In this document: piece by piece, positions 37,860 through 49,560 of the stretch | Layout of the letters: every line of letters begins with the position of its first letter | Position numbering within the stretch: position 1 is the stretch's first letter | Source: Isoetes taiwanensis | Taxonomy: Eukaryota; Streptophyta; Lycopodiopsida; Isoetales; Isoetaceae | DNA length: 64,000 nt | Assembly: GCA_021234155.1 (NCBI GenBank) | Contig: JAJEKV010000093.1 | Span: 1,178,001 to 1,242,000 of the forward strand | Reading direction: 5' to 3' | Translations under genes and position numbers: made by a program | Notes under the pieces: generated by a model | What the model was told of the DNA's origin: nothing | Seen by the model: the letters and a program-made list of their open reading frames with translations, nothing else | Database searches by the model: none

Positions 37860-38104
37860 ATGGCGGCACGGATCCCTGTGGAGGAAAGGATATGTCAGTG
37901 TTGTGAGATGCACGTGATAGAGGATGAGCACCATGCCCTCCAGCGGTGCCCAGCATATGCCCATGTCCGAGCAGTGCACACTGATCTTAGATGCTCTGAC
38001 ACACCGCTACATCAGTTACTTGCATCACCTATGGTAGCGCGGCTGGGAGCTTACATCCTGCAGATTTCGGCCGTCAGACTTGCTCTTCTGGGGCATGGTA
38101 TTTG
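37860..38104 (+). pseudogene. LINE ORF2 C-terminal zinc finger
   Basis: The frame has RICQCCEMHVIEDEHHALQRC, a C-x2-C...H-x4-C arrangement found at the end of many LINE ORF2 proteins, and ends at 38104. About 200 bp of 3' untranslated DNA follow before the (CTTC)n tail. Confidence 0.7.
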
Positions 38105-38351
38105 AGAGCCTACTGCTAGGGTTTTTCCTCCCAAGTGGGGGTTTTTTCATCCCGGTAGTAGGGTTCTACTGTACAGTTACATTCTTTGTTTTTGGTGTTG
38201 GGGTTTTTGGCTTTTTTGCCTGTTCTCTGCATGTACCGTCTCATAGGCCTCTGGCCTCCGTGGACGTTAAAATAAACTTCCTTCCTTCCTTCCTTCCTTA
38301 ATTAGAACATTACCCTTAAGTATATTTGAAACATAAATTATTCATAGAATT

Positions 38352-38970
38352 AATGCTTGGTCTAGTTGTTAGAGTGGGGGGTTTGGGGGGTTGAGGTCTG
38401 TGGTTCAAATCCCCCCAATAACATAGAAAATTTTAAAAGCCTTTCCTTAAGGAACGAGCATTCAATATGAGCCTTAGGATCTTAGACTCAATCAACGATC
38501 AAGATCTCACCATATAAAAGCAATATGAGCCGTAGGATCTATTACATATAATTCTCAAAGCCACGTGGACCGTAGGATGTGTCCCCAAGCCACGTGAGCC
38601 GTCGGATCTCAGACCGACGGTCAGGATCAAATCAATCTCGACCGTAGGACCATGGTACACATATTATATGTAAACTCCCAGGCCCACCTGAGCCGTCGGA
38701 TCTCGAACGGACGGCCGGATAAGCGCGAAACATAAGAACATATATAGATAGATCAAAGAAATAGTGTCCGTGTGTGAGTGAATATGTGAATGAGTAAGTA
38801 AATCCACCCTCATCAACGGTCGAAGAGGCACCAAGTGGCGTGATCTTTACCCTCCATCTCATCCTCGCATCTTAATGGGATCTTTTAAAGCTTTTTGGTT
38901 GTGGAGGGGATTCAAACCTTGGTTCGCGCCTCCAAACCCCCGTGCTTACCACTAGGCCAAGCATTGGTTT
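38352..38970. mobile_element. Element with inverted tRNA-like terminal repeats
   Basis: The left end (38352-38440) has an A-box-like CTTGGTCTAGTTG and a B-box-like GGTTCAAATCC. The right end (38882-38970), read on the minus strand, has CTTGGCCTAGTGGTAAGC and GGTTTGAATCC. The two ~90-bp ends are imperfect inverted repeats of each other. The middle contains repeated GAGCCGT(A/C)GGATCT phrases. TAATTAGAA at 38300-38308 and 38979-38987 might be a target duplication. It could be a SINE dimer in inverted orientation or a MITE that acquired a tRNA-like promoter. Confidence 0.6.
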
Positions 38971-38999
38971 GTTAAAATAATTAGAAGTTTGATCAATTC

Positions 39000-39760
39000 A
39001 AGAATAGAATGTTCTAGATAGCTCTAAAATCTTCTAAATTGTTCTGGAATGTTCCATATACTCATGGGTAAATACCTCAGTCTAAAAATATCAACTTTTT
39101 TAAACTTTTTAAACACTCAAAATAGAATGTTCTAGAATGTTCCAGATGTTCATGGGTAAGCACCTCAGTCTAAAAATGGCAAGTTTGTACAACTTTGTAA
39201 GCACTTCAGTCTAAAATTAGAAAGTTTTTTAAAACTTTGCATATGCTCAAAATAGAATGTTCCAGATGCTCCTGGGTAAGGACCTCAGTCTAAAAATAGT
39301 AAGTTTTTTGGAACTTTATAAACACTCAAAATAAAATATTTTCGAATGTTACAGATGCTTATGGGTAAGCACCTCAGTCTAAAAATAGTAATTTTTTGGT
39401 AACTTTGCAACACTCAAAATAAAATGTTCTAAAATGTTTCAGATGCTCATGGGTAAGCATTTTAGCAAAAAAATAATAAGTTTTTTCTTAAACTTGCAAA
39501 GAACTTAAAATAGGATGTTCTAGATAGCTCTAGAATGTTTTGGAATGATTTAGATGGTCATGGGTAAGAATCTGCGTCAAAAAATGCAAAGTTCTAGAAT
39601 GTTCTAGAATGTTGCAGAAGCTCATGGGTAGGCCCTCAGTTTAAAAATAGATGCTTATGGGTAGGCCCCTCATGGGTAAGCAATGTTTTAAAACGTTTTA
39701 CATACTCATGGATAGGCCCCTCAATTTAAAAATAGAAAGTTTTGAAACTTTGCAAGCTCA
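39000..39760 (+). repeat. ~85-bp minisatellite
   Basis: About eight imperfect copies of a unit with AAAATAGAATGTTCTAGAAT, CCAGATGCTCATGGGTAAGC and ACCTCAGTCTAAAAATAG. Related sequence in inverted orientation lies at 33940-34200. Confidence 0.85.
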
Positions 39761-39819
39761 ATCAAAAAATAAAAAGTTTTCAAAGTAGGCAATACTTTGG
39801 AAATGGTAGTAGGTAGGAG

Positions 39820-40060
39820 TAAGCTGCTCATGGGTGATACTCTAGAATTGTTAGTAGGTGTTCGTAGGAGATATAAGTAACCTCCTCATAGTTGATCCTT
39901 TGGAATTGGTACTAAGTGTAATTCGTAAGTAATGAGACTTTGGAATTGATAGTAGGTGCGAATGAACTCCCAATAGGTGATATGTTGGAATTGGTAGTAA
40001 GTGTAATAGGTGTGTATAAGCTCCACATGGGTGATACTTTAAGATTGTAGTAGGTACTAG
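39820..40060 (+). repeat. ~60-bp minisatellite
   Basis: Imperfect copies of CTCATGGGTGATACTTTGGA and TTGGTAGTAGGTG. A related fragment occurs at 53545-53620 just left of the MULE. Confidence 0.7.
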
Positions 40061-41116
40061 TAATAGTGCCCAACGTTGTTGGGTGAAGGCTGGGAACTTG
40101 TAAATGACATGGGAAAGTACAATATTATACTTTGCCCCGAATTCATACTTCACAAATGAAATCCAATGAAATCTAGTTCTTGCCGTCAATGTGTTAGTAC
40201 ATTTTTCTTCTTAGTACGTTTTTCGTATTTCTTTTGTTTGTTATAACTATGATTTGAACATGACATAGGGGCATTTGTTTGTTTTAACTATGATTTGGGG
40301 GCGGATATATCCATGACCACCTGATATTGAATAGAATTAAAAGCATTAAATATGGCATTTTAATACATTATACACAAAGTGATACCAAAGTAAAAGTGTT
40401 TCTTGGTAGAAAATCATCAAAGAAAAAAAGGATTCATGGATATTGGTATGTTGTAAGATCAAACTAATAGTGCATATTAAAGCACCACATTATCCTGTCA
40501 ACAAATAAGCTACCCTTATAATACGGAGGATTTCAAGCCATTAAAAAGTATTACTTGATTGTAAGCAGGCTAGGTGATATTTTGATCTCTAGTAGATTCC
40601 TCTGCTTCTAGGTGATATTTTGACCTCTAGTAGATTTCTGTTTCTGTTTCTTTCTTTAATTCTCTGTTCCAGGCACTCACCTTCATGTACTGTTGTATTA
40701 TTTTTTGTATTCCCATGTTGTTCAATTCTCCCTCAGTAAACTAACAGATGGCAAGAAAGTTGTGAACGGAAGCTTTAGTTGTGAATGCAAGCTTTGATTC
40801 TATAATTCGAGAAGACAGCCTCCACATCAAAGATCGAGAGTCCATTTTTATAGCCTATGTGGCAAATGAATTACTTGTTATCTTTTTTTTACTTTTCAGC
40901 AGGGGGAGTTACTGGATTTGGTTCAATTGGAACCTTAGGCTCTCGATTTCCAAGACAGTATAAGTGCAAATAGTCTTTGAGATGACACTTATCAGACATA
41001 CGTAGTGTTGGCGATTATCTTATCTTACCCTCGAAATAAAGAATTTCTTGAACTAATTGTCTATCTGGGACACCTTTTGGCCACATGGGAATCACAATAT
41101 AGACAGAAAACATTTG
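40061..41116. other. No gene recognised
   Basis: Short repeats only (GATATTTTGA(T/C)CTCTAGTAGATT twice near 40575-40640; TTTGTTTGTT...AACTATGATTTG twice near 40235-40295). Confidence 0.4.
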
Positions 41117-41311
41117 TCCACTCCTGATTTTTTTTTTTTTTTTTTTTTGAGGGTAAGAAAATGATATATATTAATAGGTATTATAATACATATTTCCTAT
41201 ATGTAGGAACCATAAGTAAAGAATAACAAGTACCAAATTTAAACAAGGGCCAGCCTTTGTAAGTTGAGACTAGGATCATCCCCAGGATCATCGTCATCCA
41301 CTCCTGATTTT
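41117..41311 (-). mobile_element. Short retroposed fragment with poly(A) and 15-bp target duplication
   Basis: TCCACTCCTGATTTT occurs at 41117-41131 and 41297-41311. Between them, on the minus strand, is about 150 bp ending in a long poly(A) (T-run starting about 41128). The inserted sequence begins GATGACGATGATCCTGGGG and includes DDDDPGDDPSLNL as a possible protein end, so it may be the 3' end of a host mRNA. A SINE or LINE tail is the alternative. Confidence 0.8.
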
Positions 41312-42118
41312 GGAAGCACTACTGTAACTGGCAGACGCATTCTTCTTGCTGGCTTCCATTACTTTTGTTGGCTTCCATTACATATGGGCACTACTCTATG
41401 TCTATGCCAATACCTTCACTTGCAATACCACTTATATATATCAAAGCATGGATCCTTACTGGTCCAGTTCCCATTACATATAACTTTGAATCTATGTCAA
41501 AGTGGGAAATTTAAGCCCTCTTCTAGAACATCATCTAGAGCAATTAGTATGGAGCTATCCTATGAGAACAATGGAAAGTTAGCACTAGAAAGGTGTGAAT
41601 CTACAAATTATGTATGAATTTGCAAAAGGTTATATCTTTAATTTAGATAGGACTGCTTGGCCCAGAATAGAACTGGAAGAGTCAGCTTTATTTAACTTCA
41701 GTACCTTAGAGTTCTTCAGTAACTTCAAGCCTTAGAGTTCTCCATACCTACATTTCCCAAGAGCAAAGATATCTGCAATTAACTTTTAATGTGCATAGTT
41801 CTTCACAAACTGACATTCAAAAACCATATCAAATATTTATATTCACTTCATCGTCCAGGTCGAAAATTTGCATAATTAAATGTTGTGCAGACATTAAGTA
41901 TTACTGGAGTAACAATGTCATTCTACTGTTACCTTTTGCAAATAATTATATCTAAGCTCCATTTAATTAAAGTGGGTCAGATTCTAACGTTTGGAACTCA
42001 TACTAAAAATGAAACTTATACTGACAAAATTTAAGTTTTGCATTGAATCACTGTTAGATTTTCACATCATATAAGAACTGGTTCATAATATTTTCTTACA
42101 AAATTTCCAAATAAACAG
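41312..42118. other. No gene recognised
   Basis: Frames are short and lack domains. Confidence 0.4.
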
Positions 42119-42560
42119 TTGAGAAAGTTTACAAAAACCCATAGCAGGGTGAGACCGAAAGGGGGAGGGGAGAAGTTGGGGGGAGGGAGGAAGTTCGAAA
42201 AAGGGGAAGAAGTTGGGGATGCCGAGGAAGGGGAAGGGGGTGAGGGGGGCAAAGGGGCAAATGGAAGGAAGGAAGGAAGGAAGGTTCTTTTATCGTCCGC
42301 GGAGGCCAATCGGCCTATGGGACCCAAATTACACGGGTGCAAAGAAACCTGTTACTCCGGATATCCCCCTCTTAAGAGGGAAAACCGGCCGCAAAGAACA
42401 AACCTGTTGGCGCCTGTACAAATGGGAAGGGGGTGAAGAGGGCAAAGTGGCAAAGAGGGTGGGCGAAGAGGTGGGCAAAAAGGGAGAGAGGTGGGCAAAA
42501 GAAAGGAGAGGTGGGCAAAAGGGAGAGCATAAGGGCATAAGAGCCCCAAACATAAAGCCA
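42119..42560. repeat. Purine-rich GGGGAAG/GGGCAAA tracts
   Basis: Long G/A-rich strand with tracts such as GGGGGAGGGGAGAAG and repeated GTGGGCAAAA units (42460-42530), interrupted by the LINE tail at 42266-42400. Confidence 0.7.
42266..42400 (-). mobile_element. 5'-truncated LINE tail, same family as 34.2-38.3 kb
   Basis: On the minus strand: TTTTCCCTCTTAAGAGGGGG, CCATAGGCCGATTGGCCTCCG, CGGACGATAAAAGAAC, then CTTCCTTCCTTCC. It aligns with 38128-38299 in order. Only the untranslated end is left. Confidence 0.7.
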
Positions 42561-42894
42561 ATGAATTAATAATTATTTTAAAATCAAATGCACCAATAAA
42601 TACTATTTTAAATAATATAATATAATAAATATAATTAATTAAACAACAAAAAACAAGGTGCTGCGCACGGAGGGTTGCCCTCCATGGCCGGAGAGTGAAG
42701 TGGCTTAAGTTGTAGTTGTAGACAATAGAGTGTTTGAATCGAAATTGCTATTTTAAGACATTGACATTTTGTGAACGTGTTGGTACGCATTTGCATTACT
42801 AAGTTCTGCTTAGGTGTTGAAGTGTTGTCGGAGTAGGATGTAGTTGGTGGAAAAAAAATAGCCAATACTCTCATTGATAGTTATATAAAGTAAT

Positions 42895-43192
42895 TGAACT
42901 CTCTACCAATAATTGATTCCTAGCTCTAAGATGTGTATCCAGACGTTCAAGCATTTCATGGACAACCTCCAAGGCTCCTGGGCGCTCCAATGGTGCTTTC
43001 CTACTAGCAATTAGAACGCCCTGAAATATTAAGATGCTGGCCTTCAGTTTAAAAAGAGATTACAACATATTTTCCAGAAGTAAAAGCTTACCTAACTAGA
43101 CATAACTTTGTCACCTTCTATTTCCTTAAGATTATTTTCGTGAAGTGTTGTCCCACTGCTAACAAGGTCCAGAATGGCATCCAGCACTCCAT
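42895..43192 (-). pseudogene. ATP phosphoribosyltransferase (HISN1/hisG) relic, two exons
   Basis: ATP-PRT does the first step of histidine synthesis in plastids (ATP + PRPP). Exon a (43192 down to 43092) reads [20 protein letters not shown] then [12 protein letters not shown] and a TAG where the family has Gln. The intron of 71 bp has GT (43091-43090) and AG (43022-43021). Exon b (43020 down to about 42895) reads GVLIASRKAPLERPGALEVV then HEMLERLDTHLRA. SSGTTL is the PRPP-binding loop signature. Upstream exons and the C-terminal regulatory part are not found. The stop and the missing ends make it a pseudogene. The retained intron rules out a processed copy, so it is a genomic fragment, perhaps transposon-carried. 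Confidence 0.88.
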
Positions 43193-46100
43193 CTGTCATA
43201 AATAGAACACCATCAATGAAATATGCAAATCCTTCATAACTGAGAAAGTTTGGGGCTATTAGTTGATCTGTAAGTGCTTTGGTAAAGCCGAGCTTTTAGT
43301 TTGGGGCCACGGTATCATATAGAAATGTAGTTTACAGAATAAGAGCTTATTAAAAACAAAACTGGGAACTACAATATACAGAAAGATAATGAGAATTAAC
43401 ATACCTCAACCATCTCGACCTGTCCACATCCTTCAAAAACTTGAGACAACACCATCTAGTGTGCGCACCAATTAAATATACTGCAGCGCCCATTAGATGT
43501 AAGATGGCCACTAAAAATCTTCTAAAGTTATGCCCTGCAATGTAATCATGGTAATCTTCTCCAGCATAGGCTGCATTCATGCCATCCTATTTCTGACCTT
43601 CATGTTCCAGCAGAAAGACCAAATAGACATTACAATATATAAACTCTCATTCTCATTTATAAGGAAGTTACAATATCGTAAAGTACTAGATTGATCTTAT
43701 ATGATTTTCCTGTGCATGTTTATTCCATGAAGATTCGGCAAGAACTCAAACTGGGTTTCTATCTCAGCTTCTTTCCTTTTCTCATATGATGGTTCCGCAT
43801 GCCATATCACCAACATTTTACATGTACAAACATAAGCAAGGAATATGTAACTAAAAATGGATATGATCAATATGGTTTGTCATGCATGGGCACTATAGAA
43901 CACGTGGAACCAAATTTTTTTAGGACTTTTTCATTTTGTGATGAGTCTTCCAAAGTTGGCCCTTATAATAATCATTTAAGTATTAGCACAACCCAATCCT
44001 CTTAATATCCTATAAGAACCAATCAAATAAATCCATGAACTTGTAGGAGGGTGAAATGGCATGTTTCCAACCAAATCATGTACAACGCCTAACTGCCTGC
44101 CGCCCAAGCATATCATCCTCACTCAACAAATTCCCAAAAACTCCATGGACGGTATATTCCTCCTAATTTTGTCCACCCATGTCTACAAACATTAATAACC
44201 AAATATTAAAGGCCACTATAAATGCCTCTTAAATCTCTTTGCACACTTATGCTCCCTTGTAAACTCTATGGACTATGCATAACATCACATTACTTGTAGT
44301 TACATTTTTTTTCCAAGTAAAATGAAAATTTGGCCTGAGTCTATATGTCTTTAGAATTCAATTTTTTGAATGCGTATCACCTTATTTGTAAGTAGTTTGT
44401 CATCAAAAGGAAAATTGTTATGTGGCAAAATACTAATGTTGAGTTGGTTATAAAAGGCGTGGAGACCCAAGTAAAATTGGACCCACTACAATCGCCACGC
44501 AAAAAATGTAAATATAGTCCGACTTTGTTAGAAATGTGTTGTAATACACGATGCATAGATACACCTAAAACTGCAACGGACCTAACATTAAGCCTAGGAT
44601 GGATACATACTCCATTGAGAGTTTCAAGGGATATTAAGCCTAGCATGGATACATACTCCATTGAGAGTTTCAAGGGAATAATAGGTGTTAGACACCTAGT
44701 AGTTGTTTGTGTGTGTTAATTGTATATTTATATCACAGCCTTGAATTGTGAGCGAGGAAATTGTAAGGGAAACTTGCTCTCATTTTAGTTTTACTATTGT
44801 TCATTTCTTGTACATTTGGCTTCCTTGTTGAATACGTGCATTTATCATTATAAAGCTGGTGGGACTTGTTGGGACCTTTTTGCAAAGCATTGCGATGTGT
44901 GTTAAGATACATAGCTAAGCATCAATAAGAACTTTGGTTGGATCAAATGCGGCTAGGATTTGAAGCCTCATTTCCATATAAGCATTTTCTTCTACAGAAC
45001 TTCAATGTGATTCCGCAATATGAAAGATATTTTAGTATATAAATGTGATCCAAATAGAGAATGCAAAGCTAGAATTTTGTACAACACTTCAAATGAGACC
45101 ATGCCAAAATTTGCAAGAAATGCCCTGCCGGTTGGTATATCAAACCCATGTTGCAAAGGCTTACTTTAGAAAATTCTCCTCTACTTTTGCTCCACTCACC
45201 TGGTCATGGATCAAGACTTTAGAAATACACTTTTGAAATACTTGATAAAATTGGATGAGCCAGATCACCAAGAGCTCCAATTTTCCTGTCTGTTTGTACC
45301 CCTAGGTGGTGGAAAGACTGCAAGCACATGTTTAATAAGATAACATACATCTCTTTATAATTAAACTATGCAGATAATGTGTATCCAAGGCCTTTAATCT
45401 GCCTATGCAACTTCTTAACAATTCAAAGATTACCTTAGAATAATGCTGCCAATAACTATGGCAGAAACATTCTGAAGAATCAATGCTTGAAGCAATATTT
45501 GAACTAATCTTCTTATATGCCTTGTACGTACTACTTGCACTATATTTTTGGAGCTGCTAGAAAGGCTCCATCACATGATCAAATGTGGTTTATTCTAAAG
45601 CAAACACTTAGTGCAATTTAAAAATGATTCAAATAATCGCCCACTAACACCGCAGAGATAAGCGAGGATCGTTACATGTACAAAGATGTAGATACTTACA
45701 TTAGAAATTGTCTTTGTTATCTTCATCCTCATAGCACAACAAATGCCCTTCCATGAGACCATGTAGAACATCAATGATGTTCACCAACCCAAAAGTGCAA
45801 ATTGACTTTCCATGAATTGTTCAATGCAAATGTTTCTCCTCATCTTATCCAGATGATGGTACTGGAGTGCCAAAAAAAAAAGATCCTCACAAATGTCATG
45901 ATAAATTATGGCTTTGAAGATCCATTTTGCGTGTAGTCTCTTGGAATGATTCTCTAAATCAAACCCACATATCTGCACATACCTAGCCATATTGCAATGG
46001 GACATGTGTAAGCACTTACCCAGCCATATTGCACATTTGGTCATGCTCTGCAAAAATAAACAGGATGCATGTATGCTGCAAAGACGGCTCACATTGTAAG

Positions 46101-47330
46101 TAAACAAACAATGGATAGACCATGTGGGTCTGATTTGCATGTGCTTTGAGCCCATCGCTATTCAATGTATTTTAAGATAAGGATCAACACGTGCTCGTTG
46201 GTGATCTTACTCACCTTTCTTCATATAAGGTATTTATTTATGTCTCCTGATAGACTCCTTGCTGCAAATCCTAAAAACATATAGAATCTCAGATTGAAAG
46301 AAGAGTAAATTCAAATACCTGGATGTTAAACACCACTAGCTCAGAAACCTCTGGGAATTAGCCGAGATCCATTCAGATGATTCATGCATGTGTAAGAGAA
46401 AAGCTATCCATGTATACTTTGGCAATGCCCGGATCCATGTCTTCCTAATATTTACGTGTGAATGTTTCAAAGATATTTCGATCCCCGCAGATTCATAGTG
46501 GTGGCTACATGTACCTATCCATCCTGCTCGAGGTGAATCGATGAGTCGAGATCCGCGAAAAATCTTACCGGTGTTTTGCTATCATGAATACATGCCTTTG
46601 CCTCATCTAGCTTCCACTTTGGTACAACAAAACCTTTTATTTGCCACAACGGCCCTGTTCAAAAGCCTATTATTTGCCACATCTTACATTCAATTAATGT
46701 TCACAACACCGCTAACAAAAAATTCTTCAAACCTTATTTTACCTAGGCATAAGGTCTTGAACTTTCTTGCCACCGGATAATGTGAAAGTTTGCCACTTTT
46801 AGAGCTTATACTTGGAAAAACAGAGTTACCTAAGCTTCCAAGCATCATTTCGGATGAAGTCCTACGCTCATTCTATCGATCGAGTGAAGCCACGCTTCCA
46901 AACTTAGGTTAGTACAAGATGCACAATGGCGGTTAAGCTTTACCGGCAAATGTGGATGACCTAGCATTTAAGACTTTTACGGGATAAGTTTTAGCGATTT
47001 TTGGCATATTCTAGGTATATGCTAGCATATACCATGAATATGCCAAAACTCTTACATAAACCGGGATTGCCCCTAGGGGCAACCTGACAAAATTCTGGTT
47101 CGCCAGCCACCGCAGAATGGGCAAAACCAGAACTTCGCGGGTTGTAACGCTTGCAAAAGCCAAAAGGGGCGCCCAATTCAATTCACTCCTAGGGCAAAAG
47201 CCATACCGGCCTGCGAACACCATTTCACCGCCATCCGACAACATGCTTTGGGCCCGCAAAGCTCAAACCAAATCTTTTGAAGAACAATCTTTTAGAGTGC
47301 TCGATCACATTTTGCTTTTCTGAGCAAATT
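43193..47330. other. No gene recognised
   Basis: About 4 kb with short frames on both strands. The longest (45781-46155, minus, 124 codons) has no known domain. A 46-bp tandem duplication is listed separately. Confidence 0.4.
44587..44680 (+). repeat. 46-bp tandem duplication
   Basis: ATTAAGCCTAG(G/C)ATGGATACA... is present at 44587 and 44633 with one or two differences. Confidence 0.9.
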
Positions 47331-47338
47331 GGCGCAGA

Positions 47339-47935
47339 ATGGCTAAAATTGGTTCACATGAATTTGCAATATCTGCTGGGCTCAATTTCATCACCAAGAT
47401 CATTCTATTTCTCAACATTTTAGCCGTGAGGCTTGTTACAAAAATCCCTCTGTATCTCAACAGTCTGGCCCGCCGGAAAGATTTCACCCTAAATCGCGCC
47501 TTATTAGAGCTTTTCGAGTTTAAGGCTGCAAATCCAAAAGCCGTGAAAGGACTAAGCAGCAAGGATGTAACTGTGGATCAAAACACAGGCATAACGGTTA
47601 GAATATTTTCCCATGTTTCAAGGATCCAAAAGAACCCCATCACTTTTGGGTTGTGTATTACCAAGGAGGAGGAGGATTTGCGACTCGTCTGTCCTTTTAT
47701 GTATGATATATTCTGCAGAAGGCTAGCGAGAAAGGGGCGTTGTGTTGTGGTTTCGGTGGATTATAGAAAAGCGTCCGAGAAGAGGTATCCGGCAGCACAT
47801 GAGGACAGTTTTAGGGTTCTAAAATGGCTGCAAGAAATGGGATGCAGATCTGTCGAGGTGTTTTCTATTGGGGGATTCTGCCATTAGCATGAAGAGAGAT
47901 GAAGCAGCAGATTCCTTATGCCTGATGCAAGGTTT
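47339..47935 (+). pseudogene. CXE/GID1-type carboxylesterase, frameshifted and 3'-truncated
   Basis: Plant CXE proteins are alpha/beta hydrolases (fold 3). The frame from 47339 has an N-terminal region, then GLSSKDVTVDQNTGITVRIF, a loss of frame, and YDIFCRRLARKGRCVVVSVDY with KRYPAAHEDSFRVLKWLQE. The oxyanion-hole motif HGGGF appears in another frame as VVYYQGGGGF (about 47652-47681; H replaced by Q and one extra Gly), showing two compensating indels. The nucleophile motif appears as LLGDSA in a third frame near 47865, after which similarity ends. The catalytic Asp and His region is absent. The gibberellin receptor GID1 is in the same family, but I cannot assign this copy to it. Confidence 0.85.
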
Positions 47936-48689
47936 CATAATCAGAAAAAAAGGAGCCATCCTCATCCTGATCCCTGTGATGTTTTCTTGCCACATCTAGC
48001 ATGATGCAGCCGGCCTGGTTCTGCCATAAGATCCTTGCCTTTCTTTGACATAGCCGGTTCTTTGCAGAACGCCATAGCTGGAAGGGCCATAGCCGGTGAT
48101 GGGTATCCACGATGGCAGGACTCCGAAAACAGTCCCAAAGGTATGTACCAAATTTCAAATTTCAAGTATGGGCGGGAAAAAAAGAGCGGGGGTAGATATT
48201 AATATAATAAAAAAAGCATAAGTCGAAAAAAGGGGAAGGTCTATTTTCTTATATACGTATATCTGTATATGGTGTCCATTAGCCAATACATGGGGAGGGT
48301 CCATTTTTTTCATAGAAAATACATGGGGAGGGTATTTTTTCATAGAAAATGCATAGAATAGTGTGGTTATTGGAAAATACATAATATAGGATATTGTGCT
48401 TATTAAAATATATAGTATATAGTGTCCCATTTGAAAAATCTATACTTGAAAAAAGCTATGGGTAAACATTGACATATTACAAAAAGGGAAGGATCTATTT
48501 TTTCGTATATGTATATAGAATGTAAATGCATAGGATATGGTGTGCATTAGAAAATACATAGAAAATCCCTATATGGTCCAGTTAGTCATGATTTGTGCTC
48601 CATGAGATTGGAGCTTTGCTTAGATTTTACGACATTCCCTTAGATTCTATTACATTTCATGCAATTCCCTTATATACTCTGAAAGTTCC
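47936..48689. other. No gene recognised
   Basis: AT-rich with repeated phrases CATGGGGAGGGT and ATAGAAAATACATAG (48280-48420, 48540-48560). Confidence 0.4.
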
Positions 48690-49560
48690 ACTAGGTTCTG
48701 TCGAGAAAGATCCTCAGAACTACGTTTCTCGACCTCAGAACTCTGTTTTTCACTTTGAGCTTCCTTTCTCGACCCCTCAGAATTGCGTTTTTTGCTCTGA
48801 GCTGCCTTTCTCGACTCGCGAGTCGAGAAAGGTCCTTAAAAAAGAAATCTTCTTGAAAAATAAATAGAACAAAAAAACGTTTTCCTCGACTCGCGAGTCG
48901 AGAAAGGCCCTCAAACCTGCTTTGTTCAGAAATGGCCCTCAAAACTAGTGTTTTTTTTTTTTTTGTATTGTCTGTCGCATCATTTGACTAACTTGATGTT
49001 GTCTTTTCCAGTCTAGACCGCGAACAAAAAGGACATGATCGGGAATAATGGAAAGACCCGTTCATTGAAGAAAGAGGATGAGAAGAGGTTGGTGACATGG
49101 GTTGGACAAGCCAGTGCGTTCAAATTTCTATTCTCTTCAAGTTGCTCTCGTGGCTTAGGAACACCTTAGACCTTGCTCTGCACGTTATTCCTAATAGGTG
49201 GTTTGTGTGCAAAGACGATGTAATAGTTGTGACAGCCCGACCATCATGGTCTCTTCAACCACTGTAAAATACAATGTAATGAAATTATTATGAATAAAAA
49301 TTCAGGGCAAATTAGCACTTTGTTTACAGAGAGAGAGAGCATTTTCATTTGTTTTAGCTGTGCTCTTTACCTTCTCGACTCGCTAACTGAGAAAACTAGA
49401 CTGCGTAATTTTCCTTAACATTTTTTTTCACAGAATAAAAAAGGCATCTTCTAAAGCAACAAAAGGGGTTTCAAAAGTTTGGCACGTCTTTTTTGTGTAA
49501 AATAACAAGTTTCCAAAAAAATGGGAATCGCATGAGACCCACTTCAATAAAATGCGACTT
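48690..49560 (+). mobile_element. Palindrome-rich repeat family, copy B
   Basis: Inverted relative of 21690-23210. It has the palindrome CTCGACTCGCGAGTCGAG at about 48812 and 48888, the coding-like block (DEKRLVTWVGQA, 49076-49110), and the shared end GGGAATCGCATGAGACCC...AATGCGACTT. It is shorter than copy A and has only one coding-like block. Confidence 0.65.

Larger units (their letters stand above)
34230..38300 (+). mobile_element. Near-complete but decayed LINE with (CTTC)n tail
   Basis: Endonuclease, reverse transcriptase, thumb/connection region and C-terminal zinc finger follow one another in order on the plus strand. The element ends in CTTCCTTCCTTCC at about 38278-38299. Many small deletions break the frame. 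The last ~90 bp (CATAGGCCTCTGGCCTCCGTGGACG) match the minus-strand tail at 42266-42400, so at least two copies of this family are present. The 5' end is not defined. Confidence 0.8.

Noticed and set aside
43350..43580. Minus-strand frame upstream of the HISN1 exons as a further HISN1 exon
   Set aside because: Its translation does not match any part of ATP-phosphoribosyltransferase that I know, and no suitable splice sites link it.
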